This document shows positions 60,385 through 64,000 of a stretch of 64,000 nucleotides of DNA, piece by piece. How positions within the stretch are numbered: position 1 is the first letter of the stretch; every line of letters begins with the position of its first letter. The stretch is taken from contig JAJZUS010000001.1 of assembly GCA_021848365.1 (NCBI GenBank), positions 62,001-126,000 of the forward strand, given 5' to 3'. The notes beneath the pieces were generated by a model. The model searched no databases and had not been told where the DNA came from. It worked only from the letters and a program-made list of their open reading frames with translations. Position numbers and translations under genes: made by a program. The stretch comes from Actinomycetes bacterium (lineage in GTDB: Bacteria > Actinomycetota > Acidimicrobiia > Acidimicrobiales > RAAP-2).

Positions 60385-60999
60385 CTACTGCGGTGTTCGA
60401 TGTGCGAACCCGAACGCCTCTTCAACTTGCCTTCTCCCGATACCGTCGACTACTGCGGAGAGATCGCGTGGACCAAGAACACGGACCTCTCTTTGCGCGA
60501 GTTCAGTCACGCTCGGCATGTCGTCTATAGACTCAGCGAGGCACACGATCCCGCCTCGCTTGACGGCCATTACGGCATCACGACCGCTCGATACGGTCAC
60601 AATTGCGTCCGGTCGTCCAGTCGCTGACGTCTCTCCCAGGTAGGACTTGAACTGGGGATCACGCAGGTCCGACGTCGCCACAATTGGCCCGCGATGTACC
60701 AGCTGCGCGAGGCGTGAGAGAACCTCGTGTCCGGGCGGTGTACAGACGGCGACGATGGCCGATCCGTCAAGGTCTGCCGTCATCAGTGCACTCGTCGCCA
60801 TGAGCACGGCGGTCGCGAACGACACCGATACCTGCTTCGGTATCGAGCAGAGCGCGCGACCCTCTCCCGGCTGCTCGCACCAGGCACTCCATCCCAGCTG
60901 ACACACGCCGCAGTGACCGCAGGACCGGTCGAATAGCAGGGCCGTTCCGACGTCATCGAGGCCGACTGCCTCCCGATGCGGTGGCCCAACTCCGATCAC
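60385..60999 (-). CDS. Short, divergent medium-chain dehydrogenase-like protein (possibly degenerate)
   Basis: 204 aa; FDRSCGHCGVCQLGWSAWCEQPGEG resembles MDR structural-Zn lobe; canonical Rossmann GxGxxG not seen. Confidence 0.5.
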   Translation of the reverse strand: MIGVGPPHREAVGLDDVGTALLFDRSCGHCGVCQLGWSAWCEQPGEGRALCSIPKQVSVSFATAVLMATSALMTADLDGSAIVAVCTPPGHEVLSRLAQLVHRGPIVATSDLRDPQFKSYLGETSATGRPDAIVTVSSGRDAVMAVKRGGIVCLAESIDDMPSVTELAQREVRVLGPRDLSAVVDGIGRRQVEEAFGFAHRTPQ

Positions 61000-61561
61000 G
61001 GTTCCCCCCGAAAATCCTTCTCGACTGACTAGTCGACTTTCTGAACCTTAGATTGTCGTGGTTCGGATGTCAAGCCGCGGAGCTCGACGACTCATCGTGG
61101 AGGTCTACCGATCTGTCGGCCGGTTGACCTGGTCTTTTGGGGTCGCATGCCGTGATGTGACGCGATGTCGCGGTCGACTCGCCACATCGAACTCACTGGT
61201 CGACTTCATCATTCTTGGCACCTCGGTGTGCGGGGCGTGACGCCCCGTCATCCGGCCCTCCCGAGGGACTCCCGGCTCACGCGCGATCCCCGACGACTCC
61301 GTCGCGTCACGAGTCCGGGATCGGCCGTTCGCGAGCAGGGAGACGGCACCCACCGTCGCGACTTCCGGACGTCTGACGCGGAGGGTGGCGGGTCGGTTCG
61401 ACACGGCGAACTCGTGGGTCGGGACCCTCGTGGGTCCGAACTTCGTCCGTGACGTCCGATCTCACGTGGCGTCGAAAGAGTGACGAGGGGCGAGGGAGAG
61501 GCAAGTAGGGTGATGCCTGACGCCACGTGCGCTATTCGTTCGTAGAAATGCCAGCGGGAAG

Positions 61562-62215
61562 ATGATTAAGGAACCACCGACACCGAGTGATGCTGCCGTC
61601 CCGCGAAAGCGAACCCCGATCGATGTCCGTCGCCGTGAAATCGCCGTGACCGCCGCGCACCTGTTCGACGGGGCGGGCTATTCGAAGACCACGATGGACG
61701 ACATTGCTCGCGCCGTGGGCATGGGGAAGTCGACCCTCTATCACTACTTTACGAGTAAGGACGAGATCCTTTTCTGGATCCATGAGGAGTTCATCGATCA
61801 TCTCATCGAGCAGCACCAACGACGCCTCGAAGCGCGTCTCCCCGCCGGGGTACTCCTGCTCGAGGTGATGGCGGACATTCTCGAGCTCATGGAGACCCAT
61901 CGAGGACACGTTCGCGTGTTCTTCGAGCACCACCGGGAGTTGCCCCCGGACCGTCGAGAGACCATCAGGGCGAAGCGGAACCTGTACGAGCTGATGATCG
62001 AGGACATCTTCATCACGGGAATAGCGTCCGGTGAGTTTCGCGGAACCGATCCGAAGTTGGCGTCCTTGGCCATGTTCGGGATGTGCAACTGGGCGTATCA
62101 GTGGTACCGATCCAGTGGCTCACTGCGCACCCGGGACATCGCCTACCAGTTCTGGGGCTACCTGGTCCACGGCGTGAGCAGCACCGGGGTGCTCCCGACG
62201 ACACCCGTCGTGTAG
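61562..62215 (+). CDS. TetR family transcriptional regulator
   Basis: RRREIAVTAAHLFDGAGYSKTTMDDIARAVGMGKSTLYHYFTSKDEILFWIHEEFID. Confidence 0.93.
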   Translation: MIKEPPTPSDAAVPRKRTPIDVRRREIAVTAAHLFDGAGYSKTTMDDIARAVGMGKSTLYHYFTSKDEILFWIHEEFIDHLIEQHQRRLEARLPAGVLLLEVMADILELMETHRGHVRVFFEHHRELPPDRRETIRAKRNLYELMIEDIFITGIASGEFRGTDPKLASLAMFGMCNWAYQWYRSSGSLRTRDIAYQFWGYLVHGVSSTGVLPTTPVV

Positions 62216-62277
62216 AGGCGGTCTCGGTACCACGAGATCCTCGCCCCGGTGAGTCGATCCCGATGCGACGGGCTCGT

Positions 62278-62988
62278 TTAGAAGAGCTCCCAGAGTTCGT
62301 GCACGCTCTCGATCTCGGATGGCGCGAACTCACGCAGGAACTCGCCGTTCTTCAAGACCACGATGCGGTCCGCCACCCGCAGAGCGGCCTGCACGTTCTG
62401 CTCCACGAGGAGGACGCCGATCCCGAAGGTGTCCACCACGTTGCGAAGAGCGGACATCGCGTCCTTCACCAACAGAGGAGCCAAGCCGACGGATGGCTCG
62501 TCGAGCAGGAGGTACTTCGGCTCGCGCAAGAGGGACATCGCGATGGCGAGCATCTGTCGCTCGCCACCGGAGAGGTCCCCGGCCGCGTTCTCCAGGTGCT
62601 CGAAGAGGGGAGGGAACAGGCCCTGCACTTCCTCGTAGGTGACCTTGATCCCGCCCGTCGCGAGGTCCTGGGCGATACGCAGGTTCTCGCGAACCGTCAA
62701 GGGTGCGAACGCCGCACCCCGCCCGGCGTCGGGGACCATCCCCAGGCCGTGACGGGCCCGACGGGAGGGTGACAGACCCCGCAGGTCCTCCCCGTTCATC
62801 GTCAGGGTCCCGTCGCTCGCGCTGACCAGGCCCGAGATCGCTCGCAGCATCGTCGTCTTGCCGGCGCCGTTGTGGCCGACGAGGGCGACCAACTCCCCGG
62901 GCGTCACCTCGAGCGAGCAATCCTGCAGGACCGTGCGGTCTCCGTACCGGACCGTGACGTGTCGCGCCTCGAGCGAGTCGGCTGTCAT
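62278..62988 (-). CDS. livF: Branched-chain amino acid-type ABC transporter ATP-binding protein (LivF-like)
   Basis: LVALVGHNGAGKTTMLRAISGL, LSGGERQMLAIAMSLLREPKYLLLDEPSVGLAPLLV. Confidence 0.92.
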   Translation of the reverse strand: MTADSLEARHVTVRYGDRTVLQDCSLEVTPGELVALVGHNGAGKTTMLRAISGLVSASDGTLTMNGEDLRGLSPSRRARHGLGMVPDAGRGAAFAPLTVRENLRIAQDLATGGIKVTYEEVQGLFPPLFEHLENAAGDLSGGERQMLAIAMSLLREPKYLLLDEPSVGLAPLLVKDAMSALRNVVDTFGIGVLLVEQNVQAALRVADRIVVLKNGEFLREFAPSEIESVHELWELF

Positions 62989-62992
62989 CTCA

Positions 62993-63820
62993 TCACGCTC
63001 CAAAGTAGAGTTCGGCCAGTTCGGTGCGGGCGAACACGTCGTCCGGCGTCCCCTCGGCGAGGACACGACCCCGGTCGAGGAACAGCACCTTCTGACACAT
63101 CTCACGAACGACGTCCAGGTTGTGCTCGATGAGCAGGATGGTCCGCCCCTCGTCCCGCAGACGACGGATGACCTCCATCAGCTTCTCGACGCCTCGACGA
63201 TCGAGACCGGACGCGGGCTCGTCGAGCAGCAGCGTCGTCGCGCCGATGGCGAGGAGTCGGGCGATGGCGAGGAGTTTCTGGTCGGCGTAGGAGAGGGAGC
63301 CCGCGAGGTTGTCCTTCTTCGATCCCAACCCGACGAACTCGACCGCCTCGGTGGCGACCTGGCGCGAGACCCCGGACAGTCGGGCGGTGCTCCGTGGCAT
63401 GAGCAAGGTCCTCACGAGCGAGGTCTCTCGCACCGTCTGGGCGTAGAGCGCGCAGTTGTCGAGGCAGTCCAGCGCTGGGAAGACTCTCACGTCCTGGAAC
63501 GAGCGACCGAGTCCCATTCGACTCACCACGTGCATCGGCCTTCCCGTGACGTCCTGATCGGCGAAGGTGACCGTACCGGAGTCCGGCTTCAACCCGCCGG
63601 AGAGCAGGTTGAAGATCGTCGTCTTGCCGGCGCCGTTCGGACCGACCAAGCCCGTAACCACGCCGGGCTCCAGGTCGTGATCGAAGCCGGCGATGACCTC
63701 CTGCGAGCCGAAGCGCTTGAAGAGCCCTCGGGCCACGAGTCGGCTCGAGCCCCCGTCGCGACCCGTCGAATGGCTTACGTGCCCTGCCCGGCTGAAGACC
63801 AGGGCCTTCTCCGCCGTCAT
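62993..63820 (-). CDS. livG: Branched-chain amino acid-type ABC transporter ATP-binding protein (LivG-like)
   Basis: VTGLVGPNGAGKTTIFNLLSGGLKPDSG, AGSLSYADQKLLAIARLLAIGATTLLLDEPASGLDRRGV. Confidence 0.92.
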   Translation of the reverse strand: MTAEKALVFSRAGHVSHSTGRDGGSSRLVARGLFKRFGSQEVIAGFDHDLEPGVVTGLVGPNGAGKTTIFNLLSGGLKPDSGTVTFADQDVTGRPMHVVSRMGLGRSFQDVRVFPALDCLDNCALYAQTVRETSLVRTLLMPRSTARLSGVSRQVATEAVEFVGLGSKKDNLAGSLSYADQKLLAIARLLAIGATTLLLDEPASGLDRRGVEKLMEVIRRLRDEGRTILLIEHNLDVVREMCQKVLFLDRGRVLAEGTPDDVFARTELAELYFGA

Positions 63821-64000
63821 GATTGACCCCCCAGACTCGGCTCCACACTCGACGCCTGCCGGCTCTGCTCGTGCATCCGCCGGCGGTGCACCCACGACGT
63901 GGCGAGGCCGGCCACCCCGTCCGGTAGGAAGAAGGCCACGAGCAAGAGGAGCACGCCCGTCACTACTCCCGTCATGTAGACCGACCAGTTAACGAGGTTC
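63817..64000 (-). CDS. Branched-chain amino acid-type ABC transporter permease, C-terminal end (continues past window)
   Basis: Own translation: NLVNWSVYMTGVVTGVLLLLVAFFLPDGVAGLATSWVHRRRMHEQSRQASSVEPSLGGQS*; overlaps livG ATG by ATGA. Confidence 0.75.
   Translation of the reverse strand, partial: NLVNWSVYMTGVVTGVLLLLVAFFLPDGVAGLATSWVHRRRMHEQSRQASSVEPSLGGQS

Overview
High-GC actinobacterial chromosome segment (gene content and order suggest an Acidimicrobiia-like lineage; this is inference). Three parts. (1) ~1-37 kb, mostly housekeeping: acyl-CoA dehydrogenase 3' end, Icd/LeuB-family dehydrogenase, a DUF2892-DUF302-methyltransferase operon behind a perfect palindrome, a two-component system, adjacent tRNA-Asp and tRNA-Phe, a nearly complete de novo purine cluster (purFM-pyrE, purL, purADBCSQ), asparaginase, dnaK-grpE-dnaJ-hspR-clpB with a recognisable HAIR-like promoter, gpmA, a frameshifted MFS gene plus TetR, glnK-amt, an EtfD-like Fe-S protein, dcd. 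(2) ~37.0-43.9 kb, an accessory island next to tRNA-Gly(CCC): integrase C-terminal remnant, DUF2075 ATPase with PD-(D/E)XK-like N-terminus, EVE-like/HNH endonuclease, and a large UvrD/HelD-like helicase with nuclease-like insertion and C-terminal C4 zinc fingers (putative defence cargo). (3) ~43.9-64 kb, a catabolic region: NCS1 permease, MBL hydrolase, GntR/TetR regulators, 4-hydroxybutyryl-CoA dehydratase-like enzyme, thiolase, orphan E2 acyltransferase, SDRs, alcohol dehydrogenase, two acyl-CoA synthetases, cyclase-family hydrolase and a branched-chain-type ABC transporter running off the right edge. No CRISPR array or rRNA was seen. Family calls are from reading motifs by eye; no searches were run.
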